From: UBA2029 sp037447125
GTDB lineage: Bacteria > Chloroflexota > Anaerolineae > Aggregatilineales > Aggregatilineaceae
NCBI GenBank assembly: GCA_037447125.1
Contig: JBBIHG010000001.1
Coordinates: 1 to 64,000 of the forward strand
Length of the DNA: 64,000 nt
Reading direction: 5' to 3'
The notes beneath the pieces are model-generated. The model saw only the letters and a program-made list of their open reading frames with translations, had not been told where the DNA came from and ran no database searches. The translations under genes were made by a program, and so were the position numbers. Positions 34,196 to 45,551 of this stretch are shown here, one piece after another. Within the stretch, counting starts at the first letter, position 1; each line of letters begins with the position of its first letter.

Positions 34196-35062
34196 TTAGC
34201 TGAGCGCTGCCTTGAATTTGGTGATGGCGGCGATGTGGTCGCTGACAGTTGCCAACCCGGCGTTCATGGTGCTGACGCAGACGTGAGTGGCACCGAGCGC
34301 CAGCCAGCCAGCGAGGTAGGCGTCCCAGGTGGGACGCGGCTGGCGGGCCAGGGTGATGCGCACGTCAAGGCCGAACTGGGCCGGATCGCGTCCTTCCGCA
34401 GTCAGATACTCTCGCAGCCGTTCGACCAGCGGCGCGCCCTGTTCGGGGCCGAGGCCAGAGGGCATCCAGCCCGCGCCGAAGCGCGCCATGCGCCGCAAGA
34501 CGGAGTCGGCAGCCCCGCCGAACCACAGCGGGATCGGACGTTGGACGGGCAGCGGGTTGATCCCCAGGTTGCGGACGGAATGATAAGCTCCTTCGAAAGT
34601 CACCAGCGGCTCCGTCCACAGGGCACGCAGCAGGGCGATCTGCTCGTCCATGCGCCTGCCCCGCGTGGCGAAGTCGTAGCCGACGCCGCGCATCTCGGCC
34701 TCGTTCCAGCCGACGCCGACTCCCAGGCGCAGTCGCCCGCCGGAGAGGATGTCCACTTCGGCGGCCTGCTTGGCGACCAGGGCAGTGTTGCGCTGGGGCA
34801 GGATGAGGATACCGGTGGCGAATTCGAGGCGATGGGTGAGCGCAGCGAGATAGCCGAACAGCACCAGCGGCTCGTGGAACTGGTCGCGAAAGGTATAGGA
34901 GAAGCGCCGCCCATCCGGGTAATCTGCGGGGTCAGCGCCGAGCACATGATCGTAGGCAAGCAGATAGTCGTAGCCCAGGCTCTCAGCGGCCTGAGCGTAG
35001 TCCCGGATCGCCAGCGGATCCGGGCCGATCTCGGTCTGGGGAAAGACGACGCCCAGTTTCAC
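34196..35062 (-). CDS. LLM-class (luciferase-like) oxidoreductase, probably F420-dependent
   Basis: A 288-residue TIM-barrel flavin/F420 oxidoreductase. Typical segments are LGYDYLLAYDHVLG, FATGILILPQRNTALVAKQ, AEVDILSGGRLRLGVGVGW and LWFGGAADSVLRRMAR. The family uses reduced F420 or FMN; the choice cannot be proved from sequence. The GTG at 35062 is preceded by AAAGGAG at good spacing. It lies 32 bp after mutL on the same strand, so it may be co-transcribed with it. Confidence 0.85.
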   Translation of the reverse strand: MKLGVVFPQTEIGPDPLAIRDYAQAAESLGYDYLLAYDHVLGADPADYPDGRRFSYTFRDQFHEPLVLFGYLAALTHRLEFATGILILPQRNTALVAKQAAEVDILSGGRLRLGVGVGWNEAEMRGVGYDFATRGRRMDEQIALLRALWTEPLVTFEGAYHSVRNLGINPLPVQRPIPLWFGGAADSVLRRMARFGAGWMPSGLGPEQGAPLVERLREYLTAEGRDPAQFGLDVRITLARQPRPTWDAYLAGWLALGATHVCVSTMNAGLATVSDHIAAITKFKAALS

Positions 35063-35094
35063 AGATCACGCTCCTTTACGGGGATCGTGGGAAC

Positions 35095-36939
35095 TCATGT
35101 GCGCCCAAAGAGGCGGGTCAGCTCGCCGGCGCTGATGTGCAGCATGGTCGGGCGTCCGTGCGGGCAAGTGTGCGGCGACTCACAGCGCTCTAGCTGCTGA
35201 ATGAGCGTCTGCATCTCGGCGAAGGTGAGGAGCTGGCCCGCTTTGATCGCGGCGGCTTTGCAGATGCGGCGGATCAGCCGCGCCTCCAGCGTTGCCTCAC
35301 TGGGTGACGTGCCCAGTTCCAGGTCTTCGACCAGGCCGTGCAGCACTTCGGCGGGATCGCGCCCGGCGAGCAAGGCAGGCACGGCGCGCACGCGGATGGT
35401 GCTGGTGCCAAAGGGTTCCAGGACAAAGCCAAGCGCTTCCAGGGTGGCGAGATTCTCCTCGACGAGGAGGGCCGCCGCCCCTGGTAGTTCGACCGTAGTT
35501 GAGGGCAGGGCGTGTTGGGTGACGGGCTGCATGGCAGCCTGCCGGGCCGTGAACTGCTCGTACAGGATGCGCTCGTGGGCGGCGTGCTGGTCAATCAGGT
35601 ACAGTCCTGCTGGGCCTTCGGCGACGATGTAGGCGGCGCCCACCTGGCCGACGACGCGCAGAACTGGCAGCGTGCGCGGGCGCGGCGGTCCCTGCGGCCC
35701 GGCGGGAATCGCGGTGGGATCGGCGGGGGCGTCGCGTCTGGTGACGGGCGCGAAGTCTGGCGGCGGCACGTGGCGGGCATGGCGGCCCGCGTCGAAAGCG
35801 CGCAGTTCCAGGCGGAGCTGCTCCTCACCGGGCAATAGGGGGCGGCTGGCGGGAACGAGATTGTAGTCGTGATCGGCGGCTGGCCAGCCAGAGTTGCTGG
35901 CGGCGGGGAAAGCCCGGCCCACCGACGGCACAGGGGCCTGGCCAACGACCGCCTGGCGAACGGCGCGCTGCACCGCCGAGAACGCGGCATCGGGCGCGCG
36001 GAAGCGCACCTCTGCCTTGGTGGGGTGCACGTTCACGTCCACCTCTTCGGGAGGCAGCGCGATCAGCAGTATCGCCAGCGGGTAGCGTCCCTGAGGAATG
36101 AGCGTGTGATAGGCCTGGATGACGGCGTAGGACAGGCTCTGATCCATGATGGCCCGCCCGTTGACGAAGAGCACGATATGGCTCCGGTTGGCGCGGTTGA
36201 GCGCGGGCACGGATGCGAACCCGTAAACTTCGATGGGCGGCAGATCGGGGCGCGCCGGAGGCAGCGGGCTGACTTCGAGCATATCGCGGAAGCTTTCCAG
36301 CCCGAACGCTTCGACCAGCACATCGGCGAGATCGCCGCTGCCCGTGCTATGGAACTGTTCGCGCCCCTCCTGGATCAGTTGGAAGCGGACACGAGGATAA
36401 GCCAGCGCGTAGCGGGTGACCAGTTGGGTGATGTGGCGGCGCTCCGTGCTCTCGGATTTGAGGAACTTGAGGCGGGCGGGCGTGTTGAAGAACAGGTTCT
36501 CGACCTCGACGACCGTGCCGACCGGGGCACCAGCGGGGCGCTCGGCGCGCAGTTCACCGCCTTCAACCAGCACTTCGGCGCCGACTTGCTCGGCGTGGAA
36601 GCGCGTGACCAGCCGGGTGCGGCTGACGGCGGCGATGCTGGCCAGCGCCTCGCCACGGAAGCCCAGCGTGGTGATGGCGTTCAGGTCGTCCACCGTGCGC
36701 AGCTTGCTGGTGGAGTGGCGGGCGAAGGCCAACGCTGCCTCAGCGGCGGGGATGCCAACGCCGTCATCGCTGACGCGGATCAGTCGCTGACCGCCGCGTT
36801 CGATCTCGACGATGATCGAGGTCGCGCTGGCGTCAATGGCATTCTCGATCAGCTCTTTGACGACCGAGGCCGGGCGCTCGACTACCTCGCCGGCGGCGAT
36901 CTGGGCAGCGACGACGTCCGGCAAGACCTGAATGGACAT
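35095..36939 (-). CDS. mutL: DNA mismatch repair protein MutL with endonuclease motif
   Basis: A 614-residue mismatch-repair ATPase. The N-terminal GHKL motifs are VVAAQIAAGEVVERPASVVK, KELIENAIDA, DDGVGI and LGFRGEALASI. A disordered Pro-rich linker (about 330-420) precedes the dimerisation domain. DQHAAHERILYE at Asp450 fits the DQHAx2Ex4E metal-binding motif of nicking MutL proteins. ICKAAAIKAG and CPHGRPT (from about 592) complete the endonuclease set, so strand discrimination should not depend on MutH. No mutS is in the window. The ATG at 36939 is the natural start. Confidence 0.95.
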   Translation of the reverse strand: MSIQVLPDVVAAQIAAGEVVERPASVVKELIENAIDASATSIIVEIERGGQRLIRVSDDGVGIPAAEAALAFARHSTSKLRTVDDLNAITTLGFRGEALASIAAVSRTRLVTRFHAEQVGAEVLVEGGELRAERPAGAPVGTVVEVENLFFNTPARLKFLKSESTERRHITQLVTRYALAYPRVRFQLIQEGREQFHSTGSGDLADVLVEAFGLESFRDMLEVSPLPPARPDLPPIEVYGFASVPALNRANRSHIVLFVNGRAIMDQSLSYAVIQAYHTLIPQGRYPLAILLIALPPEEVDVNVHPTKAEVRFRAPDAAFSAVQRAVRQAVVGQAPVPSVGRAFPAASNSGWPAADHDYNLVPASRPLLPGEEQLRLELRAFDAGRHARHVPPPDFAPVTRRDAPADPTAIPAGPQGPPRPRTLPVLRVVGQVGAAYIVAEGPAGLYLIDQHAAHERILYEQFTARQAAMQPVTQHALPSTTVELPGAAALLVEENLATLEALGFVLEPFGTSTIRVRAVPALLAGRDPAEVLHGLVEDLELGTSPSEATLEARLIRRICKAAAIKAGQLLTFAEMQTLIQQLERCESPHTCPHGRPTMLHISAGELTRLFGRT

Positions 36940-36993
36940 GGTGCGTGCGTGGCTCCCTGGCTGCCCGGCGACATGAGCGGCGATGAAGTGCGG

Positions 36994-37002
36994 ATTATAC
37001 CA
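36994..37002 (-). promoter_or_regulatory. Extended -10 promoter of mutL
   Basis: On the minus strand TGGTATAAT is a perfect extended -10 element, about 55 bp upstream of the mutL ATG. Confidence 0.6.
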
Positions 37003-37057
37003 TTGGGGGAGGGGCCGGACAAAGCGCGTTCGCCCGGCGCGCGCGGCGGAATTGCTC

Positions 37058-37086
37058 TTGTCAGCGACAGTGGGGACTGCTATAAT
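37058..37086 (+). promoter_or_regulatory. Promoter of tRNA-Thr
   Basis: TTGTCA (37058-37063), a 17-bp spacer and TATAAT (37081-37086), the latter preceded by TGC, give a near-consensus promoter. Transcription would start near 37093, just before the tRNA at 37101. Confidence 0.8.
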
Positions 37087-37100
37087 GCCTCCCAGTCGTC

Positions 37101-37173
37101 GCCACCCTAGCTCAATCGGCAGAGCAAACGCTTCGTAAGCGTTAGGTTAAGGGTTCAACTCCCTTGGGTGGCT
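37101..37173 (+). tRNA. tRNA-Thr (anticodon CGT)
   Basis: A complete 73-nt cloverleaf. The acceptor GCCACCC pairs with GGGTGGC and the discriminator is T. The D stem is GCTC/GAGC. The anticodon stem AACGC/GCGTT closes the loop TTCGTAA, giving anticodon CGT for ACG threonine codons. The T stem is AAGGG/CCCTT with loop TTCAACT. The CCA end is not encoded. Confidence 0.95.
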
Positions 37174-37184
37174 CTGCGAGAGAG

Positions 37185-37217
37185 TGCCCCAGTGCGAAAG
37201 CTGTGGGCATTTCTTTT
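37185..37217 (+). terminator. Terminator after tRNA-Thr
   Basis: TGCCCCAG and CTGTGGGCA pair with one bulge around a short loop and are followed by TTTCTTTT. It separates the tRNA from the uridine kinase gene. Confidence 0.6.
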
Positions 37218-37243
37218 GACGGCACGAGGTCAGGGAGGCTCCC

Positions 37244-37912
37244 ATGACCGGCGCACACAGTCCCATCAACCCGGTCACAATCGGCGTGGCAGGCGGGACG
37301 GGGGCGGGCAAGACTACCGTCTCGCGGGCCATCCTGGATCGCGCCGGCGCTGAGAATATCGCCTACCTCGAGCACGACGCCTACTATAAAGACCTCCACG
37401 ATATTCCCTTACCTCACGCAGGGCCGATCAACTTCGATCATCCGGACACGCTTGAGACATCGCTGCTGGTTGAGCACGTGCTACAGTTGAAGCAGGGCGT
37501 GCCGGTTCCTGTGCCGGTCTACGATTTCACGACCAACCGTCGCCTAAGCGAGGTGCGGATGGTCTATCCGCAGCCGATCATCCTGGTGGAAGGAATCCTG
37601 ATCTTCGCCGAGCCGGAGCTGCGTGAGTTGTTTGACGTGCGCATCTTCGTGGACACGGACGCGGACATCCGCTTCATACGCCGGCTGAAGCGGGACGTCT
37701 CCGACCGAGGGCGCACGGTTGAGTCGGTCATCGAGCAGTACCTGACCAGTGTGCGCCCAATGCACCTGGATTTCGTCGAGCCAAGCAAGCGCTATGCGGA
37801 CGTGATCATCCCCGAGGGAGGTCTGAATCTGGTCGCAATTGACATGGTAGCCTCGCGCATTCGCGGTATGCTCGAAAGCCCAGAGCTGCGTTCCAGCCTG
37901 TTGCGCCGTTGA
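37244..37912 (+). CDS. udk: Uridine kinase
   Basis: A 222-residue P-loop kinase phosphorylating uridine/cytidine in pyrimidine salvage. Walker A is GGTGAGKTT (about 18-26). YLEHDAYYKD and NFDHPDTLETSLL are nucleoside-binding segments of the family. PVYDFTTNRR and VEGILIFAEPELREL follow, then RRLKRDVSDRGRT in the lid. The ATG at 37244 follows CAGGGAGG. The VTT protein gene follows after 6 bp. Confidence 0.92.
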   Translation: MTGAHSPINPVTIGVAGGTGAGKTTVSRAILDRAGAENIAYLEHDAYYKDLHDIPLPHAGPINFDHPDTLETSLLVEHVLQLKQGVPVPVPVYDFTTNRRLSEVRMVYPQPIILVEGILIFAEPELRELFDVRIFVDTDADIRFIRRLKRDVSDRGRTVESVIEQYLTSVRPMHLDFVEPSKRYADVIIPEGGLNLVAIDMVASRIRGMLESPELRSSLLRR

Positions 37913-37918
37913 CCGCCC

Positions 37919-38557
37919 ATGCCCAGCAGCGAGCCGATCACTCACTCCCATCAGCAGGCGCCTCCGCATAACCGCGAGCAGGGCTCTGTGGACTCGGCGC
38001 AGCCCCAGAGGCCGTCGAAGCTTTCGTGGGTGCTGCGCGGGCTGGGGCTGGTGGGCATCGTTCTGATCACGGTTGCCGTTGCTGCCAACCGCGACCGGTT
38101 GCCGGAGTTTGCCGCGCTGGGCTATGCCGGCGCGTTTATGGCGATGCTGGTCAGCAACGCCACGCTCGTGCTGCCCGCGCCGGGGCTGATCATCGTGTTC
38201 GTGCTGGGCACCTCGCTCAATCCGTTTGTGCTGGGGGCGGCGGCGGGATTGGGCGCGGCGCTGGGCGAGATGACCGGCTACTTCACGGGATACACGGGGC
38301 TGGCCCTGATGGAGGAGTCCGCCGTGGCGCGCCGCGTCCAGCGCTGGATGGATCGCAACGGCCTGCTGACGATTTTCACGTTGAGTGTGGTCCCCAACCC
38401 GTTTTTCGATCTGGCGGGTTTGATAGCTGGGGCAGGACGGATGCCTGTCTGGCAGTTCCTGTGCATGGCGTTCCTGGGCAAGTCAATCCAGGCGACGGGC
38501 ATTGCCTTCGCGGGTGCGCTGTCTCTGGGATGGGTGGAGCAGTGGCTCCAGCGGTAG
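37919..38557 (+). CDS. VTT/SNARE-associated (DedA-like) membrane protein
   Basis: A 212-residue membrane protein of the VTT family. A disordered N-terminal tail of about 35 residues precedes about five hydrophobic segments. The core has VLPAPGLIIVFVLGTSLNPF, GAALGEMTGYFTGYTG and LSVVPNPFFDLAGLIAG, matching the conserved G-E-G-Y and PNP-type motifs of DedA-like proteins, which are linked to lipid-carrier flipping. It begins 6 bp after udk and converges with the DUF624 gene, 6 bp away. Confidence 0.82.
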   Translation: MPSSEPITHSHQQAPPHNREQGSVDSAQPQRPSKLSWVLRGLGLVGIVLITVAVAANRDRLPEFAALGYAGAFMAMLVSNATLVLPAPGLIIVFVLGTSLNPFVLGAAAGLGAALGEMTGYFTGYTGLALMEESAVARRVQRWMDRNGLLTIFTLSVVPNPFFDLAGLIAGAGRMPVWQFLCMAFLGKSIQATGIAFAGALSLGWVEQWLQR

Positions 38558-38563
38558 TCTGTG

Positions 38564-39175
38564 TCAGCGAGCGCGGTACCGTTCCAGCCGGTCGAGCACG
38601 GCGGCATTGGCGATGGCGGAGATAGCCCCCCAGGTGAGCAACAGCCACGCCGCGACCAGCAGCGTGCTGATCGCCGCCAGCAGCGCGATCACGAGCAGCA
38701 AAGCCAGCGTAAAGAGAGGGTTCTGTAAGACCATCACCAACGCATTGCGCACCGCACCCCCGACGGTCGGCTCCTGCATTTCGTAGTAGATCGGCCAGGT
38801 ATAGAGCAACATCCCCAGCCAAATCACTGCCGCGACGATCCACACCACTTCCAGGGCCAGTACCAGGGGCGTATCGAGAGGAGCGTAGGCGATCAAGTTG
38901 TTGAAGTTGATCACGGCGAACAGGGCATTGCCTATGCCCCAGGGCAGAGCGCGGCGCAGGTTGGTGCGGAAGGCCTCCCAGAAGGCGGCTAGGTCGGCGT
39001 CGGACGGGCTGGTGTGTGCCAGGTGCCCCACGCGCATCAGAGCGCTATAGGCAGCGGGTGCGGTGAGCATCGGCAGGCACAGGGCCATAAAAGCCAGGTT
39101 CGTCCAGATGTAGGCATACCCAGCCAGCCGGAAATTAGCCAGGCCACGCCACGCCGCACACAGTCCGTCCCACAT
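38564..39175 (-). CDS. DUF624 (YesL-like) membrane protein of the sugar operon
   Basis: A 203-residue protein with about five membrane helices. The start, with WTNLAFMALCLPMLTAPAAYSAL, is typical of YesL/DUF624 proteins, which commonly accompany carbohydrate ABC transporters. Its role is unknown. It starts 7 bp after the stop of the second permease and is the last gene of the minus-strand operon that begins with lacI. Confidence 0.8.
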   Translation of the reverse strand: MWDGLCAAWRGLANFRLAGYAYIWTNLAFMALCLPMLTAPAAYSALMRVGHLAHTSPSDADLAAFWEAFRTNLRRALPWGIGNALFAVINFNNLIAYAPLDTPLVLALEVVWIVAAVIWLGMLLYTWPIYYEMQEPTVGGAVRNALVMVLQNPLFTLALLLVIALLAAISTLLVAAWLLLTWGAISAIANAAVLDRLERYRAR

Positions 39176-39182
39176 GGAGCTG

Positions 39183-40151
39183 CTAGCCCTTCAGCCCGCT
39201 ATAGCTGATCCCCTCCACGAAGTAGCGCTGGAAGTAGAAGAAGATCAAAGCCAGCGGCAGGGTGGTGATCACCGAACCGGCCAGGAAAGCGTGCCAGCGC
39301 AGCGTCTCGCCATAGGCGCCGCGCAGGAAACTGAGGCCGAGCGGCAACGTCCATAGGTCCTTGTTGCCGGAGAGGATGATCAGCGGCATCAGGAAGTCGT
39401 TCCAGGTGCCCTGAAAGCTGAAGATAGCCAGCGCCGTCAGAGCCGGGGTGGCCATGGGCAGCACTACCCGCGTGAACAGCACGAAGCGGTTTGCTCCGTC
39501 TACCAGTGCTGCCTCTTCGATCTCACCCGGAAGGGACTCAAAGAACTGCTTCATCAGGAAGATGCCAAAGGCATCCACCGCCAGCGGCACGATCAGGCCC
39601 TGGTAGCTGTTGAGCATCCCGAATTGCTTGAGAATGATGAAGCGCGGGATGAGCAGCACGATCGGCGGCACCATCATCGTGCCCAGGATGGTGAAGAAGA
39701 GCAGGCGATTGCCGGGGAATTTCAGGCGGGCCAGGGCGTACCCGGCTAACGAGTCGAAGGCCAGGCGTAGGATGGTCACCGCCACGGCGAAGAAGGCCGT
39801 ATTGAACAACCAACGCGGCAGGTTGGCGTCGAGGATTTCCCGGTAGCCTTCCAGGGTCGGGTTGAAGGTCACAGGGTCGGATGTCTCGCTGGGCGGGCGG
39901 CTCACGCCGACCCGTTCTCCGTCCTGATAGGTGCACTCTACGCCGAATGGCGGCACAGGAATCAGCGAACGCGGGTAGGTCTGCACCGCGGGCAGGCACT
40001 TGAAGGAATTGGCCACCGTGAACACGAACGGGAAGACTTCGAGCGCTGCGAACAGAATCAGCACCGTCCAGCCCAGCGCGGTCAGCGTCACTGCCAGCGG
40101 CGAGCGGCGTTCAACGCCCACGGGAGCTTCTAGCGATTGCGCAGTTGCCAT
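39183..40151 (-). CDS. Carbohydrate ABC transporter permease (MalG type)
   Basis: A 322-residue inner-membrane permease with about six helices. The EAA loop that contacts the ATPase reads EEAALVDGANRFVLFTRVVL. An extracytoplasmic stretch between helices 1 and 2 (about 50-105) is longer than usual and contains two cysteines. GGAG precedes the ATG at 40151. It pairs with the MalF-type permease 24 bp upstream. No ATPase gene is in the operon. Confidence 0.9.
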   Translation of the reverse strand: MATAQSLEAPVGVERRSPLAVTLTALGWTVLILFAALEVFPFVFTVANSFKCLPAVQTYPRSLIPVPPFGVECTYQDGERVGVSRPPSETSDPVTFNPTLEGYREILDANLPRWLFNTAFFAVAVTILRLAFDSLAGYALARLKFPGNRLLFFTILGTMMVPPIVLLIPRFIILKQFGMLNSYQGLIVPLAVDAFGIFLMKQFFESLPGEIEEAALVDGANRFVLFTRVVLPMATPALTALAIFSFQGTWNDFLMPLIILSGNKDLWTLPLGLSFLRGAYGETLRWHAFLAGSVITTLPLALIFFYFQRYFVEGISYSGLKG

Positions 40152-40175
40152 CGGTCATCTCCTCTCGTGCCGTGC

Positions 40176-41291
40176 CTAGACGTTCGCGCGCTCTTTGACA
40201 ATGAACCGCTGCAGGAGCGTGAAGCTGAAGATGATGAAGAACAGCACAATGGCTGTCGCCGCGGCCAGGCCCATGGCCGAGCGGTTGAAGCCGCTGAGGT
40301 AGACCATATAGGCGATGGTGTAGGTTGTCTTGGCCGGGCCACCGCTGGAGATCACGTAGACCTGGTCGAAGACCTGAAAACAGCCGATCAGCCCCAGCGT
40401 GACCACAAAGAACGTTGTCGGGCGCAGCAGGGGCACAGTGATGCGGCGCAGGATTTGCCAGCCATTGGCTCCGTCAATGGCCGCTGCCTCATAGACCTGG
40501 CCGGGAATGTTTTGCAGCGCGGCCAGGAAGATGACCATCATGGTGCCAATAGTCGTCCAGGTATTGAGGATCATGATGGTGGACATGGTGATGCTGGGGC
40601 CGCTGATCCACTCCCACAGCGTATTGCCGAAGAGACGGTTGCTGGCCCAGTCGCCGACTGTCATGCGCGTGACGCCGAACTGCTCCAGCAAGATATGGAT
40701 GACGCCGCGCGGGTCGTCCAGCCAGTTGATGAACTGATGGTTCTGGTAGCCGGAAAAGAGAGCCTGCACTGTCGTATTCACCAGACCACCGCGCGTGAAC
40801 ATCCACATGAAGATGATCGAGATCACTACGGACGAGGTGATCGAGGGGAAATAAAACGCCGTGCGGAAGAACCCCTTGGCCTTCAGCCAGCGTTGGTTGA
40901 GGATCGAGGCCAGCAGCAGGGCCAGGACAGTCTGCGTGGGCACCACACCCAGCACGTAGTAGGTGGTGTTCTTCAGCGCGATGAAGAAATCCTTCTGGCG
41001 CGTGGTGGCCTTGACGACCTCGCCCGCCTCGTTGGTATGGTAGCCCCGCAGCAGATCGCTGTAGTTGTCCAGGCCGACGAAATTGAACGCCCCTTTCTCG
41101 AAGACAGGCGTGATCCCGTTCCAGTCGGTCAGACTCAGATAGACCGCCGCCGCGATCGGGACGATCAGGAACACCAGGAAGATCGCCAGCGCGGGGGCCA
41201 TGAAGAGATAGCCCGCCATGGCCTCCTGGCGCTTCTTGGCGGCCATGGTGGTGACATGCTTCTTGGGCACCACCGTCGTTGCCTCGCTCAT
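40176..41291 (-). CDS. Carbohydrate ABC transporter permease (MalF/UgpA type)
   Basis: A 371-residue permease with about six helices, the first being GYLFMAPALAIFLVFLIVPI. The periplasmic loops after helices 1 and 3 are long (about 65-120 and 160-240). The EAA loop is YEAAAIDGANGWQILRRITV. It forms the membrane channel with the MalG-type protein and receives sugar from the binding protein encoded upstream. Confidence 0.9.
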   Translation of the reverse strand: MSEATTVVPKKHVTTMAAKKRQEAMAGYLFMAPALAIFLVFLIVPIAAAVYLSLTDWNGITPVFEKGAFNFVGLDNYSDLLRGYHTNEAGEVVKATTRQKDFFIALKNTTYYVLGVVPTQTVLALLLASILNQRWLKAKGFFRTAFYFPSITSSVVISIIFMWMFTRGGLVNTTVQALFSGYQNHQFINWLDDPRGVIHILLEQFGVTRMTVGDWASNRLFGNTLWEWISGPSITMSTIMILNTWTTIGTMMVIFLAALQNIPGQVYEAAAIDGANGWQILRRITVPLLRPTTFFVVTLGLIGCFQVFDQVYVISSGGPAKTTYTIAYMVYLSGFNRSAMGLAAATAIVLFFIIFSFTLLQRFIVKERANV

Positions 41292-41370
41292 GGGCGGACA
41301 TCCTTCCTGCCACTAAGAGCAGGGGGCGCCCTGTGCGCCGTGCACCTGCGCCCCCTGCCGTCGAACAGGG

Positions 41371-42612
41371 TCAGCGAGCCAATACCTCTTCGGCGACGGC
41401 TGCCGTGTCCACGATCACGTCCTCAGGCAGCGCTTGCCCTCCGAAGGCGAGTTGCAGCCCGGAGTTGAAGGTATCGAACACTTCGCCGAAGCCTACCGGG
41501 AACTGCCACTTATGGGCGTAGGGAGCGCCGGCCAGGAAGCCCGCGCCGTATTCCTCGCCGATGGCTTGCAGCCAGGTGTCCGCTGCGCTCCTGGCGGGCG
41601 GGATGACGCCGAAGCCCTCCTCGGCGACCATCATCGCGCCTTCGGGGCCGGTCAGGAAGTTGACCAGCTTCCAGGACTCATCGGGATGGTCGTTGTCCGC
41701 TGCTACGCCATAGCACACGGTGAAGACCATCGTCGCTTGGCCACCATCAGGGTGCATGGGTAGCTCGGTCACGCCCCAGTTGAGATCGGGGAACTGATCG
41801 AGCAGGTACTTGATCACCCAGTTGCCTTCCATGGCCATCGCCACACGGCGCTGCCCAAAGGCTTCGCCGCCCCAGCCAGCGTCCACTGCCGAGGGCGGGC
41901 CGGCGATGCCATCGCGCGCCATGCCCACATAGAACTCCAACGCCTCGCGTGCCTCGTCGCTGTCGAACGTGACTTCCGTCCAGTCCTCGTTTAGCACCGA
42001 GCCGCCCGCCTGGTAGAGGAAGGGCAGCCAGCGCTCGAAGTTGGGCGGGGTCACCAGGCCGAGCACGGTCCTGCCTTCGGCATCGGTGCCCGTCAGGGCC
42101 TCGGCAGCGGCGCGCAGGTCTTCCCAGGTCCAGTCCGGTGTGGGATAGTCCAGCCCTGTCGCGTCGAACATGTCCTTGTTATACTGCAGGGCCATGATCG
42201 AGAAGTCCTTGGGCGGGCAGTAGAGCGTGCCGTTATAGGTGAAGGCCTCCAACAGCGACTCGTAATGCTCCTCAAGGTTCTCGATCTTCCCTTCGCCAGA
42301 AGCCAGCACGCCGGCCTCGGCCCAATCCGGCAGCCTGGAGCTATCCACGTAGAAGACGTTTGGCGAATCGCCGGCAGCGAAGGCGGCCTGGATGGTGGTG
42401 TCGTATTCGGGCACCAGGTTCACGGTGACCTTGATGTCGGGGTTGGCGACCATGAACGCCTCGACCTGGGCCATCAGCGCGTCGTTCTCCGCTGTTGACG
42501 ACGACCACCCCATCAGCGTGAGCGTCGCCGCTTGGCGAGCCAGGGCTGTGCTTGCGCCGGAGATCACCAGCGCCAGTACAACTAACAGGGTCAAGAGATG
42601 GACCTTACGCAT
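41371..42612 (-). CDS. Carbohydrate ABC transporter substrate-binding protein
   Basis: A 413-residue family-1 extracellular solute-binding protein. Residues 1-25 form a signal peptide ending ALA; there is no lipobox cysteine, which is unusual for a Gram-positive-type cell and suggests another retention mode or a diderm-like space. TLTLMGWSSSTAENDALMAQ and VNLVPEYDTTIQAAFAAGDSP are typical of sugar-binding members. The ligand is probably an oligosaccharide cleaved by the GH65 enzyme in the same operon. GAGGAGAAAG precedes the ATG. Confidence 0.9.
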   Translation of the reverse strand: MRKVHLLTLLVVLALVISGASTALARQAATLTLMGWSSSTAENDALMAQVEAFMVANPDIKVTVNLVPEYDTTIQAAFAAGDSPNVFYVDSSRLPDWAEAGVLASGEGKIENLEEHYESLLEAFTYNGTLYCPPKDFSIMALQYNKDMFDATGLDYPTPDWTWEDLRAAAEALTGTDAEGRTVLGLVTPPNFERWLPFLYQAGGSVLNEDWTEVTFDSDEAREALEFYVGMARDGIAGPPSAVDAGWGGEAFGQRRVAMAMEGNWVIKYLLDQFPDLNWGVTELPMHPDGGQATMVFTVCYGVAADNDHPDESWKLVNFLTGPEGAMMVAEEGFGVIPPARSAADTWLQAIGEEYGAGFLAGAPYAHKWQFPVGFGEVFDTFNSGLQLAFGGQALPEDVIVDTAAVAEEVLAR

Positions 42613-42642
42613 GGTTCTTTCTCCTCAGAAAACTGACTGATG

Positions 42643-45543
<2,901 letters not shown>

Positions 45544-45551
45544 GATGAACG

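Noticed and set aside
35869..37110. A 413-residue plus-strand open frame opposite mutL
   Set aside because: It is the antisense of conserved MutL motifs and runs into the tRNA promoter.
40137..41468. A 443-residue plus-strand open frame opposite the permease gene
   Set aside because: It is an antisense frame of a typical six-helix permease; the His/Asp/Arg-rich translation has no family features.
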